This document shows positions 1 to 6,076 of a stretch of 8,664 nucleotides of DNA, piece after piece. The notes beneath the pieces are model-generated. The model was given only the letters and a program-made list of their open reading frames with translations, made no database searches and was not told the DNA's origin. The number at the start of each line of letters is the position of its first letter. The first letter of the stretch is position 1. The stretch is from Pseudomonadota bacterium (GTDB lineage: Bacteria; Pseudomonadota; Alphaproteobacteria; Rhodospirillales; 2-02-FULL-58-16): NCBI GenBank assembly GCA_022560215.1, contig JADFTO010000114.1:1-8664 (forward strand). Direction: 5' to 3'. A program made the position numbers and the translations under genes.

Positions 1-836
1 AGCACTTCCCGGGTCCTGTCGCCGCCGGGCTCGGGCGTGAGGGAGACGCGGATGGTGTCTCCGATGCCCTGCTGCAGGAGAACGGCGAGGGCGGCCGTCG
101 AGGCGACGACGCCCTTGGAGCCCATGCCCGCCTCGGTCAGCCCGAGATGCAGCGCCAAGTCGGATCGCCGCGCCAGTTCACCGTAAACGGCGATCAGGTC
201 CTGGACGCCGCTCACCTTGCCCGAAAGAACGATCATGTCCTTACCCATACCCAGTTCCTCGGCCCGGGCCGCGCTGTCCAGGGCCGAGACAACAATGGCC
301 TCGCGGGTCACCTCGGCCGCCGTCAAGGGCTTGGCGGAACGGGCGTTGTCGTCCATCAGGCGGCCCAACAATTCCTGGTCCAGGCTGCCCCAGTTGACCC
401 CGATGCGCACCGGCTTCGCGTGTTTCAAGGCGATCTCGATCATGGTCGAGAAACGCGCGTCCTTTTTCCCGCCGAAGCCCACGTTGCCGGGGTTGATGCG
501 GTATTTCGCCAGGGCCTCGGCGCACCCCGGATGGTCGCCGAGCAGCTTGTGCCCGATATAGTGAAAATCGCCCACCAGGGGGACGCCGATTCCCATTTTG
601 TCCAGGCCATCGCGGATCAGCGGCACGGCCCGCGCGGACTCGTCGCGATCCACGGTAATGCGCACCAGTTCCGATCCGGCGCGGGCGAGTTCCGCCACCT
701 GGGCCACCGTGGCCTGGACATCGGCCGTGTCGGTGTTGGTCATCGACTGGACCACGACCGGGGCCGGCCCGCCGACCGTCACGGAGCCGATCCTGACCGG
801 GATGGAGTGGCGCCGCCGATGGGGTTGGGAAGTCAT
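1..836 (-). CDS. ispG: 4-hydroxy-3-methylbut-2-enyl diphosphate synthase (IspG/GcpE), 3' end beyond left edge
   Basis: IspG catalyses the reductive ring opening of methylerythritol cyclodiphosphate to HMBPP, the penultimate step of the non-mevalonate isoprenoid pathway, in the cytoplasm with a [4Fe-4S] cluster. I translated the minus strand from the ATG at 834-836 and found an open frame of 278 codons to the window edge. It carries typical alphaproteobacterial IspG signatures: VQSMTNTDTADV near residue 27, LVRITVDRDE, VPLVGDFHY, KYRINPGNVGFG, PVRIGVNWGSLDQELL, LHLGLTEAGMG and IGDTIRVSLTPEPGGDR close to the edge. This is the TIM-barrel domain. The C-terminal domain with the cluster-binding cysteines is off the window, so its integrity cannot be judged. 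The start fits family N-termini and has an AGGG-type ribosome site about 10 nt upstream. It lies 111 bp downstream of rodZ, a common alphaproteobacterial pairing. A TTGACC hexamer at 898-903 could be a -35 box, but no good -10 follows. Confidence 0.95.
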   Translation of the reverse strand, partial: MTSQPHRRRHSIPVRIGSVTVGGPAPVVVQSMTNTDTADVQATVAQVAELARAGSELVRITVDRDESARAVPLIRDGLDKMGIGVPLVGDFHYIGHKLLGDHPGCAEALAKYRINPGNVGFGGKKDARFSTMIEIALKHAKPVRIGVNWGSLDQELLGRLMDDNARSAKPLTAAEVTREAIVVSALDSAARAEELGMGKDMIVLSGKVSGVQDLIAVYGELARRSDLALHLGLTEAGMGSKGVVASTAALAVLLQQGIGDTIRVSLTPEPGGDRTREV

Positions 837-947
837 TCGGTTCGCCCTCGTCTGAAACGGCCCTTTAGAGCGCTATGTGCCGCGTTGTGCTCTCGGAGGT
901 CAAGGGTGGAAAGGGGGTGCCCGCCCAGGCCCTTACCCGATTCCGGA

Positions 948-2489
948 TCAGTCGTCGACCGCCGATCCCCGGCGCAGGCGCTCTGTATCCAGGGCCACGG
1001 CGCGGAGAACCTTGCCCACGGGGCCGATCGAGGGCACGACCTCCCCGTCCACCAGGATCTCGAGCGCCCCGGCATTGCCCGTCAACAGCTTGAGACCCCG
1101 TCGGTCCGGGACGCGGTAGCTGTCCCCGGCCCTGAGCATGCGCGTCACTAAAAGCCGGTTGTCGGCGTCGTCGCGAACCTGAATCCAGCTGTTCATGATC
1201 GCCCGCACTTCGATACGCGAGTTCTCGTTGTCGGCGCCGAAGACACGGCCCCGGGAAGAGGCGGCGGCCGCCTGCACGGCGGCCTGTTCGGGTTCATCGG
1301 CGGCGGGCGCGGCGGGAGCCTGCCCGGCATCCCCGGTGGCCGGCGGCTCGGCGGCCTGTTCCGTCCCGGCGGTATCCTGTTCGACTTCGCCCGTGGCCGG
1401 CGGGGCCGCGGCCTGTTCCGTGCCGGCGGCATCGGGCTCCACTTCGCCGGTGGCCGGCGGGGCCGCGGCCTGTTCCGTGCCGGCGGCATCGGGTTCGGCG
1501 TCGCCCATGGCCGGCCGGGTTTCCCCCTGGACCTGCGCTTCGGCCGTGGCCCGTTCCGGGCCTCCGGTGGCCGGCGTCTCTTCTTCCGCGCCCGTCGCAG
1601 CGTCGGGCCGGCCAATGCCGGCCGCTTCACCCTCCCCGCGCGCGGTGCCTAAGGCATCCGCGGCCTCGGGCGGTTTGGCGGCACCAACTTCTGCTGGCAC
1701 AGCTTCCCCGGGCCCGCCGCCTTCGGCTTCCGCCGGGACGGGTGCCAGGCCCGAGCCGCGATCCGTTTCGATCGTCCCCGGCGGCGTGACGGCCGCCTCG
1801 GCCGGCGGGCCCGGGGAAAGAGTCACTTCGGCCGCCGTCTCCGGGCCGAACCGGGGCGGTATGCGCTCGATGCCCTGTTCGACTCCGGATTCTCGAGGGC
1901 CCGGTTCCGTCGTCGCTTGCGCCTGCCCGCCGTCGCCCGTGGCCGCGGGCGTAAGCTCGTCGGCGGTGGCCGTAACGGGGGAAGGGCCGGCTTCAGCCGC
2001 GTCGTCCTTTCCCGCCAGGCTGGCCAGGCGCTCGGGCAGGGGGGAAATCAGGTCCATGAAACGGCCTTCATAGGTGGTGTTCAAATACCAGCCGCCATAG
2101 GCGAGAACGGCGATCGCCACGCCGACGAACAGGATGGCGCCGCCGGGAATGCCTTTTTCGGGAAAGGGAACGGGGAAATCGAGATTGGTTTTCTCGACCC
2201 CGGCCGAATCCTCCTTGAAGCGGCGGACCACCTCCGCGCTGTCGAGCCCTAAGTGTTCGGCGTAGGCGCGAATGAACCCGATGGCGTAGGCCTGCCCCGG
2301 GAGGTCCTGGAACCGGTCTTCCTCTATGGCCTCGAGATAGGCGTAGCGAATGCGCAGCATGTCCGCGACGTCGCTGAGTTCCTCGCCGCACCTCAGGCGC
2401 GACGCCCTGAGGAGCCTGCCGACGCCCGGCGACGGCTCCTCCCCGTTACCGGGTCCAGGTGACTGGGTGTTCAAAGCATCCCCGGACAT
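948..2489 (-). CDS. rodZ: RodZ-like protein: HTH domain, one membrane helix, long repeat-bearing linker, DUF4115 domain
   Basis: A 513-residue bitopic membrane protein of the RodZ type. RodZ proteins bind MreB filaments through a cytoplasmic helix-turn-helix domain and connect them to the wall-elongation machinery. Residues about 22-95 are the HTH_25-like domain (VGRLLRASRL, LRIRYAYLEAIEEDRF, LPGQAYAIGFIRAYAEHLGL). Residues about 114-136 form a single hydrophobic helix (GGAILFVGVAIAVLAYGGWY). Residues about 140-403 are a low-complexity Ala/Glu/Pro/Thr/Gly linker that includes three 19-residue tandem repeats. Residues about 424-500 match the C-terminal DUF4115 domain (IEVRAIMNSWIQVRD, LRAGDSYRVPDRRGLKLLTGNAG). 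The protein is clearly longer than E. coli RodZ (about 337 residues), and the excess is all in the linker. The start follows GAAAGTGGGCA, a weak ribosome site. The gene sits between lysC and ispG on the same strand. Family assignment is firm; the morphogenetic role is inferred. Confidence 0.9.
   Translation of the reverse strand: MSGDALNTQSPGPGNGEEPSPGVGRLLRASRLRCGEELSDVADMLRIRYAYLEAIEEDRFQDLPGQAYAIGFIRAYAEHLGLDSAEVVRRFKEDSAGVEKTNLDFPVPFPEKGIPGGAILFVGVAIAVLAYGGWYLNTTYEGRFMDLISPLPERLASLAGKDDAAEAGPSPVTATADELTPAATGDGGQAQATTEPGPRESGVEQGIERIPPRFGPETAAEVTLSPGPPAEAAVTPPGTIETDRGSGLAPVPAEAEGGGPGEAVPAEVGAAKPPEAADALGTARGEGEAAGIGRPDAATGAEEETPATGGPERATAEAQVQGETRPAMGDAEPDAAGTEQAAAPPATGEVEPDAAGTEQAAAPPATGEVEQDTAGTEQAAEPPATGDAGQAPAAPAADEPEQAAVQAAAASSRGRVFGADNENSRIEVRAIMNSWIQVRDDADNRLLVTRMLRAGDSYRVPDRRGLKLLTGNAGALEILVDGEVVPSIGPVGKVLRAVALDTERLRRGSAVDD
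1336..1506 (-). repeat. Three tandem 57-bp repeats inside the rodZ linker
   Basis: Three in-frame copies of a 57-bp unit begin at 1336, 1393 and 1450 (plus-strand motif GTGGCCGGCGG at each start). They encode 19-residue units of the form EPDAAGTEQAAAPPATGEV, at about residues 329-385 of the RodZ-like protein. The two copies at 1393 and 1450 are almost identical; the copy at 1336 has diverged (EQDTAGTEQAAEPPATGDA). Because the unit is a multiple of three, gain or loss of copies would change linker length without breaking the frame. Confidence 0.9.
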
Positions 2490-2510
2490 TGCCCACTTTC
2501 AAGAACGAAT

Positions 2511-2574
2511 AAAAAATCCGCCCCCTGTCCAGGAAATCAGTCGCTCGTTTGCCGATTATCCGATGTGGGCGGAT
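2511..2574 (-). terminator. Hairpin plus T-tract upstream of rodZ: possible terminator or attenuator
   Basis: An exact 8-bp inverted repeat pairs ATCCGCCC with GGGCGGAT (plus-strand arms 2516-2523 and 2567-2574). Read on the minus strand, the second arm runs directly into TTTTTATT, as at a Rho-independent terminator, and the T-tract ends about 21 nt before the rodZ ATG. The 43-nt loop is long for a simple terminator. It could end transcripts coming from lysC, end a short RNA made from the AT-rich island, or act as an attenuator of rodZ. Confidence 0.4.
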
Positions 2575-2614
2575 GGGTCGTCAGCCCCGAAAATTATTTC
2601 CATCGAGAAATCAA

Positions 2615-2673
2615 TATTCTGACCAAAACCTAATAAATTTCAAGACATAACCACTCGCATATTAAAATCACAA
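2615..2673 (-). promoter_or_regulatory. Candidate rodZ promoter region
   Basis: On the minus strand two sigma70-like pairs can be seen. The first is TTGTGA (2668-2673), a 17-bp spacer, then TTATGT (2645-2650). The second is TTGAAA (2638-2643), a 16-bp spacer, then CAGAAT (2616-2621). Both lie in the AT-rich island and point to rodZ. Either would give a 5' leader of roughly 120-150 nt. The hexamers are imperfect, so which one is used, if any, is inference. Confidence 0.4.
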
Positions 2674-2803
2674 CTCCATGATTTCCGGCGCAAGCCCAGG
2701 GATTATCCCTTTCATTCGGCCGGGCGGACTCCGGACAGGGAAATTCAGCCGCCATAGCCTCGGCAAGGACCCCCCGGCTCCCGCCTGCCGTCGGGGACGT
2801 AAT

Positions 2804-3286
2804 TCATTCCGCGTCCAGCCCGTAGGCGTCGTGGAGCGCGGTGATGGCCCGCTCCGTGCTTGCCTCGTCGATCAGCACGCTGACCTTGATCTCGGAGGTC
2901 GAAATCACCTGGATGTTGATGCCCTCGTCGGCCAGGGCCTTGAACATGCGCTGGGCGACCCCGGCGTGGCTGCGCATGCCGACCCCGACCACGGACACCT
3001 TCACCACGTTGGAATCAGACAGCAGATCGGCATAGCCCAAGTCATCGCGCCTGTTCTCCAACGAGGCGACCGCCCTCTGCAGGTCCGCCCTGGTCACGGT
3101 GAACGTGAGATCGGTGGTCTTGCCATCCGCCGACACGTTCTGGACGATCATGTCCACGTTGATGCTGTCGTCCGCCAACGGCCCGAAGATGCTGGCGGCG
3201 ACGCCGGGCCTGTCCGCCACCCGGGTGAGGGTGATCTTGGCCTCGTCCCGCTTGTAGGTGATGGAGCTCACCTGTTGCTTTTCCAT
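2804..3286 (-). CDS. Possible internal translation product: aspartate kinase beta (ACT-domain) subunit
   Basis: Inside lysC, in the same frame, an ATG at 3284-3286 (residue M247, start MEKQQVSSITYKRDEAKITL) is preceded by AGGAGG (3292-3297) with a 5-nt spacer. This is the best Shine-Dalgarno match I noticed in the window. Initiation here would yield a 160-residue protein with only the two ACT domains. In Bacillus subtilis aspartokinase II and Corynebacterium glutamicum LysC, a beta subunit is known to be translated from an internal in-frame start at about residues 246-250 and to assemble with the full-length alpha subunit. The position agrees closely. The AGGAGG also encodes part of an acidic EEE run, so it could be coincidental; actual use is inference. 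Confidence 0.5.
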   Translation of the reverse strand: MEKQQVSSITYKRDEAKITLTRVADRPGVAASIFGPLADDSINVDMIVQNVSADGKTTDLTFTVTRADLQRAVASLENRRDDLGYADLLSDSNVVKVSVVGVGMRSHAGVAQRMFKALADEGINIQVISTSEIKVSVLIDEASTERAITALHDAYGLDAE

Positions 3287-4024
3287 GACTTCCTCCTCAT
3301 GCACGATCATGGTGCCAGGGGCGTCGCCGTGGCTGGACAGGACCTGCAGGCGGACACCGCGTTTCATGGCCAATTCCACGGCACGGGCCTGCAGGACCTT
3401 GGCGCCCAGTGACGCCATTTCAAGCATTTCCTCGTAGGTTATTCTATCCAGCTTTCGCGCCTTGGCAACGATGCGCGGGTCGGCCGTGTAGACCCCGTCC
3501 ACGTCGGTGTGGATGTCGCAGCGCTCGGCATTGAGCGCGGCGGCCAGCGCCACGGCCGTGGTATCGGTGCCGCCCCTGCCCAAGGTGGTGATCCGGTTTC
3601 CGGGGCCCAGGCCCTGGAAACCGGCGACGACGGGCACCTCCCCCCGGGCCAGGCTCTTTTCCAGCTCGCCCGTATCGATGGATTCGATGCGGGCCTTGCC
3701 GTGGACGCCGTCCGTGCGGATGGGAATCTGCCACCCCAGCCAGGACCGGGAGGGAACGCCCATGTCCTGCAGGGTCATCGCCAACAGGCCCGACGTGACC
3801 TGCTCGCCCGCAGACACGACCACGTCGTATTCCCGGTCGTCGACAAGTCCGCCTACCCTGCGCGTGTGGTCGACCATCTGGTCCGTGACCCCGGCCATGG
3901 CCGAGAGCACGACGGTTACCTGGTGGCCCGCGTCCACCTCGCGCTTCACGCGTTCGGCGACGGCCTTGATGTGGTCGATGTCCGCCACCGACGTGCCGCC
4001 GAACTTTTTAACGATTCGGGCCAT
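2804..4024 (-). CDS. lysC: Aspartate kinase, LysC type with two C-terminal ACT domains
   Basis: Aspartate kinase phosphorylates L-aspartate with ATP, the first committed step towards lysine, diaminopimelate, threonine and methionine. The 406-residue protein starts MARIVKKFGGTSVAD, the classic nucleotide-binding N-terminus. It also has VVLSAMAGVTDQ (38-49), SAGEQVTSGLLA (71-82), TLGRGGTDTTAVALAAAL (147-164) and DIHTDVDGVYTADPR (170-184) in the kinase domain, followed by ACT domains at about 264-335 and 343-406 for feedback control by end-product amino acids. Length and layout match monofunctional proteobacterial LysC. I chose the ATG at 4024 rather than a TTG at 4042, because the family begins at MA[RL]IV and AGGA lies 11 nt before the ATG. 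It is divergent from ubiG. No lysine riboswitch was recognised in the short leader. An internal start with a strong ribosome site at residue 247 may give a separate regulatory subunit. Confidence 0.96.
   Translation of the reverse strand: MARIVKKFGGTSVADIDHIKAVAERVKREVDAGHQVTVVLSAMAGVTDQMVDHTRRVGGLVDDREYDVVVSAGEQVTSGLLAMTLQDMGVPSRSWLGWQIPIRTDGVHGKARIESIDTGELEKSLARGEVPVVAGFQGLGPGNRITTLGRGGTDTTAVALAAALNAERCDIHTDVDGVYTADPRIVAKARKLDRITYEEMLEMASLGAKVLQARAVELAMKRGVRLQVLSSHGDAPGTMIVHEEEVMEKQQVSSITYKRDEAKITLTRVADRPGVAASIFGPLADDSINVDMIVQNVSADGKTTDLTFTVTRADLQRAVASLENRRDDLGYADLLSDSNVVKVSVVGVGMRSHAGVAQRMFKALADEGINIQVISTSEIKVSVLIDEASTERAITALHDAYGLDAE
3292..3297 (-). promoter_or_regulatory. Strong internal Shine-Dalgarno sequence within lysC
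   Basis: The minus strand reads AGGAGG AAGTC ATG, with a perfect anti-SD complement 5 nt before the internal ATG at 3284-3286. The annotated starts in this window have weaker ribosome sites. It decides the proposed start of the beta-subunit product. Confidence 0.55.
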
Positions 4025-4111
4025 GCCGGGGTCCGTCCTCAACCAAATGGCTTCGGGAGTGCCTGCAAGGGAATCCCGGATCGACGCGCCGACCCGGTTG
4101 CGGCGCCGCGC

Positions 4112-4140
4112 TACATACTCTTATTGTCGGATCAGGGCAA
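4112..4140 (-). promoter_or_regulatory. Candidate lysC promoter
   Basis: On the minus strand TTGCCC (4135-4140) and TATGTA (4112-4117) are separated by 17 bp and face lysC, giving a predicted leader of roughly 80 nt. The match to the sigma70 consensus is modest. The same 156-bp divergent spacer must also hold the ubiG promoter, for which only a weak pair (TTGCGG at 4098-4103 and TTATTG at 4121-4126) can be seen. Confidence 0.3.
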
Positions 4141-4180
4141 CCCCGCGACCACCGGACATAGCCGTAAGGAAAGGAATTCC

Positions 4181-4951
4181 ATGGCCCGCTCGGCCGACCG
4201 CAAAACCGGAAGCACCGCCTCGGCGGAAGAGATCGCCCGCTTCGCCGCCGTCGCCGATTCCTGGTGGGACACCGATGGCGCCTTCCGTGCCCTGCACCGG
4301 CTCAATCCCACGCGCATCGGTTTCATCCGCGACCGCGTGGCCGCCCACTTCCGGCGCCAGGCGACGGCCGAGGGCCCGTTCAAGGGACTGGACCTCCTCG
4401 ATATCGGCTGCGGCGGCGGCCTGCTGTGCGAGCCCATGGCCCGCCTCGGCGCCAACGTCACGGGCATCGACGCGGGGGAGGAGAGCGGCTCGGTGGCCCG
4501 GGTCCACGCCGGGCGGATCGGCCTGGACATCGATTACCGGTGCGCTCTCCCCGAGGACCTGGCCGCCGGGGGAATGAGCTTCGACGTGGTCCTCAACATG
4601 GAGGTGGTGGAGCACGTGGCGGACCTGGACGCCTTCCTCGATGCCTGTTGCAAGCTGGTCAAGCCTGGCGGCGTCATGGGGATATCCACCATCAACCGCA
4701 CCCTCAAGGCCCTGGCCCTGGCCAAGGTGGGGGCGGAATACGTGCTGCGCTGGGTCCCCGCCGGCACCCACACGTGGTCAAAGTTCGTCAAGCCCTCGGA
4801 ACTGGCCCGGGGCCTCCGCGCCGGCGGCGTCCACGTCACCGACTTGCGGGGAATGACCTACGGCCCCCTTACCGGCGAATGGACCCTCAGCCGTGATCTG
4901 GCCGTGAACTACCTGGCCTTCGCCGTGAAGGACCGGGAGGAATCCGCTTAA
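4181..4951 (+). CDS. ubiG: Ubiquinone biosynthesis O-methyltransferase UbiG
   Basis: UbiG carries out both SAM-dependent O-methylations in ubiquinone synthesis and acts at the membrane surface. The 256-residue protein shows the family features: an N-terminal segment with FAAVADSWWD and ALHRLNPTRIGFI (21-49), SAM-binding motif I LLDIGCGGGLLCEPMARLGA (72-91) followed by VTGIDA, motif LNMEVVEHVADLDAFL (138-153), LVKPGGVMGISTINRT (159-174) and the UbiG-specific GTHTWSKFVKPSEL (195-208). Length is normal (E. coli about 240). The start is the ATG at 4181, preceded by AAGGAAAGGA. The frame stays open far upstream into antisense lysC sequence, but homology begins only here. It is divergent from lysC, with a 156-bp spacer, and convergent with the DUF1178 gene, with 19 bp between the stops. 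The presence of ubiG implies an aerobic, ubiquinone-based respiratory chain. Confidence 0.95.
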   Translation: MARSADRKTGSTASAEEIARFAAVADSWWDTDGAFRALHRLNPTRIGFIRDRVAAHFRRQATAEGPFKGLDLLDIGCGGGLLCEPMARLGANVTGIDAGEESGSVARVHAGRIGLDIDYRCALPEDLAAGGMSFDVVLNMEVVEHVADLDAFLDACCKLVKPGGVMGISTINRTLKALALAKVGAEYVLRWVPAGTHTWSKFVKPSELARGLRAGGVHVTDLRGMTYGPLTGEWTLSRDLAVNYLAFAVKDREESA

Positions 4952-4970
4952 GAAATTGGTTGGGGGGCGT

Positions 4971-5393
4971 TCAGCTGTCCCGGCGCGGCCGAAAGGGAAG
5001 GCGGTAGAATTCGATTCCTTCCACGTCCAGGTCCATGGCTTCCGCTTCGGTCGCCTCGCCGTAGATGTCGCGTTCTTCCGCTTCGTCATAATGGATGGCG
5101 CGGGCTTCCTCGGCGAATCCATCGCCAACGTAATCGCAATTTTCCTCCACGTGGCGATGAAGCTTGTTGACCGCTTGCAGGATCTGCTCGGCAACCTCCC
5201 GGGCCCTGACCTCCGCCGTTTTCTTCTTCGCCGTCGCAAGATGGGGGGCCATGGGGGCCTTGGTCACGTGGTTGGAGCCGCAGAAGGGGCATTCCACGAC
5301 GCCCGATGCGCTTTGGGCGTCGTAGGTGGCTCCGTCCCGGAACCAGGCTTCAAACTGGTGGCCGTCGCCGCATGTGAGCCGATAAAGAATCAT
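4971..5393 (-). CDS. DUF1178 family zinc-ribbon protein of unknown function
   Basis: A 140-residue conserved alphaproteobacterial protein with no established function. It begins MILYRLTCGDGHQFEAWF and carries a putative metal site made of C8, H12, C35 and C38 (the last two in ECPFCGS), resembling a small zinc ribbon. After this come a basic KAPMAPHLATAKKK segment, a helical stretch (about 60-88) and an acidic C-terminal half ending in GIEFYRLPFRPRRDS. It is probably cytoplasmic, since no signal peptide or membrane segment is visible. The gene has its own good promoter candidate about 25 bp upstream. In many alphaproteobacteria DUF1178 is found next to a Nit-type hydrolase and grxC; here it is separated from the Nit gene by an oppositely oriented methyltransferase gene. 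Family assignment is confident, function unknown. Confidence 0.88.
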   Translation of the reverse strand: MILYRLTCGDGHQFEAWFRDGATYDAQSASGVVECPFCGSNHVTKAPMAPHLATAKKKTAEVRAREVAEQILQAVNKLHRHVEENCDYVGDGFAEEARAIHYDEAEERDIYGEATEAEAMDLDVEGIEFYRLPFRPRRDS

Positions 5394-5417
5394 GACACCA
5401 ATTCCCTGAACTGCCCT

Positions 5418-5446
5418 TATATATGGGTTTCGCCCGAGATTGCCAA
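5418..5446 (-). promoter_or_regulatory. Promoter of the DUF1178 gene
   Basis: On the minus strand TTGGCA (5441-5446, five of six to TTGACA), a 17-bp spacer and TATATA (5418-5423, followed by A) form the best sigma70-like promoter in the window. The predicted start of transcription is around 5411, giving a short leader of about 18 nt before the ATG at 5393. The TATATA box is self-complementary, so it could also serve the plus-strand gene at 5471, but no plus-strand -35 box is evident. Confidence 0.55.
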
Positions 5447-5470
5447 GTGTATCCCGGGCTCGGTTAACAA

Positions 5471-6049
5471 ATGGAAAATACCCCGGACTCCAAGCCCCGC
5501 CACGGAATCATCGCCGAGGTCTCGCCTTGGGTCCAACGCTTCGCCCCTTTGGTCGCGCAAGGGGGAACGGTGCTGGACCTGGCCTCGGGCGGCGGCCGCC
5601 ACGCCCGGTATTTTCTCGGGCTAGGCCATCCAGTCGTCGCCATCGACCGGGACACAGGCCCCCTGGCCGACCTGCAAGGCCAGGCGGAGGTCATCCAAGC
5701 CGACCTGGAAGAAGGCGCCGCTTCCGCCGCCGCCTGGGGAGGCCGGGCCTTCGCCGGCGTCGTCGTCTGCAACTACCTGCACAGGCCGCTCATGCCCTAT
5801 CTCCTCGACGCCGTGGCGCCCGGCGGCGTCTTGATCTACGAGACCTTCGCCCGCGGCAACGAGCGCTACGCCAAACCGCGCAACCCCGATCACCTGCTCG
5901 AGGCCGGCGAGCTCCTGAGTCTCGCAGGCGTGCGATTCCAAGTGATCGCCTACGAGCACGGGCTCATCGAGGGCCGCCGCGTGGTCCAGCGCATCGCGGC
6001 CGTCAACGCACCCGGGGACGAGGCCCCGCGCGAGCTGTATCCGGGATAG
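5471..6049 (+). CDS. Class I SAM-dependent methyltransferase, substrate unknown
   Basis: A 192-residue single-domain Rossmann methyltransferase. After SPWVQRFAPLVAQGG (18-32), motif I is TVLDLASGGGRHARYFLGLG, followed by the acidic ribose-binding stretch VVAIDRDTGPL. Further on are VVCNYLHRPLMPYLLDAVAPGGVLIYETFA (motifs IV to V) and NERYAKPRNPDHLLEAGELL. These resemble the small TehB-like or uncharacterised proteobacterial methyltransferases, but nothing visible defines the acceptor. No membrane segments are seen. The ATG at 5471 has no recognisable Shine-Dalgarno sequence and follows TTAACAA. No better start exists that keeps the N-terminal SPWV motif. The gene is divergent from DUF1178 (77-bp spacer) and convergent with the Nit hydrolase (27 bp between stops). 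Gene and fold are confident, substrate unknown. Confidence 0.88.
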   Translation: MENTPDSKPRHGIIAEVSPWVQRFAPLVAQGGTVLDLASGGGRHARYFLGLGHPVVAIDRDTGPLADLQGQAEVIQADLEEGAASAAAWGGRAFAGVVVCNYLHRPLMPYLLDAVAPGGVLIYETFARGNERYAKPRNPDHLLEAGELLSLAGVRFQVIAYEHGLIEGRRVVQRIAAVNAPGDEAPRELYPG

Positions 6050-6076
6050 CCACGGCCGCCGCCGGGGCATCCGTGT

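Larger units (their letters stand above)
2490..2803. other. Gene-free stretch between lysC and rodZ with an AT-rich island
   Basis: No convincing protein gene lies in these 314 bp. The part from about 2584 to 2680 is markedly AT-rich compared with the GC-rich surroundings, and it holds promoter-like hexamers facing rodZ. Between it and rodZ is an inverted repeat followed by a T-tract on the minus strand. The part nearest lysC (2700-2803) is GC-rich again and holds a weak hairpin (2771-2796) without a T-tract. The region is best read as the rodZ promoter and leader; a small RNA here is possible but unproven. Confidence 0.6.

Noticed and set aside
867..893. AGAGC...GCTCT pair between rodZ and ispG, resembling the ends of the comF-nnrS palindrome.
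   Set aside because: Only 5 bp pair and the interior shows no further complementarity, so it is not a second copy of that element.
147..1151. 334-residue plus-strand open frame.
   Set aside because: It is antisense to ispG and the end of rodZ, both well supported by family motifs.
1195..2073. 292-residue plus-strand open frame rich in Ala, Ser, Pro and Gly.
   Set aside because: It is the antisense shadow of the rodZ linker; its repeats are only the complement of the rodZ repeats.
2771..2796. Hairpin CCCCCGGC/GCCG(TC)GGGG just after lysC as a terminator.
   Set aside because: It has a 2-nt bulge and no T-tract on the minus strand, so it is not a typical intrinsic terminator.
3509..4180. Long in-frame plus-strand extension upstream of UbiG, making a 480-residue open frame.
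   Set aside because: It is antisense to lysC, has no family resemblance, and UbiG homology with a good ribosome site begins at 4181. GC-rich DNA gives long shadow frames.
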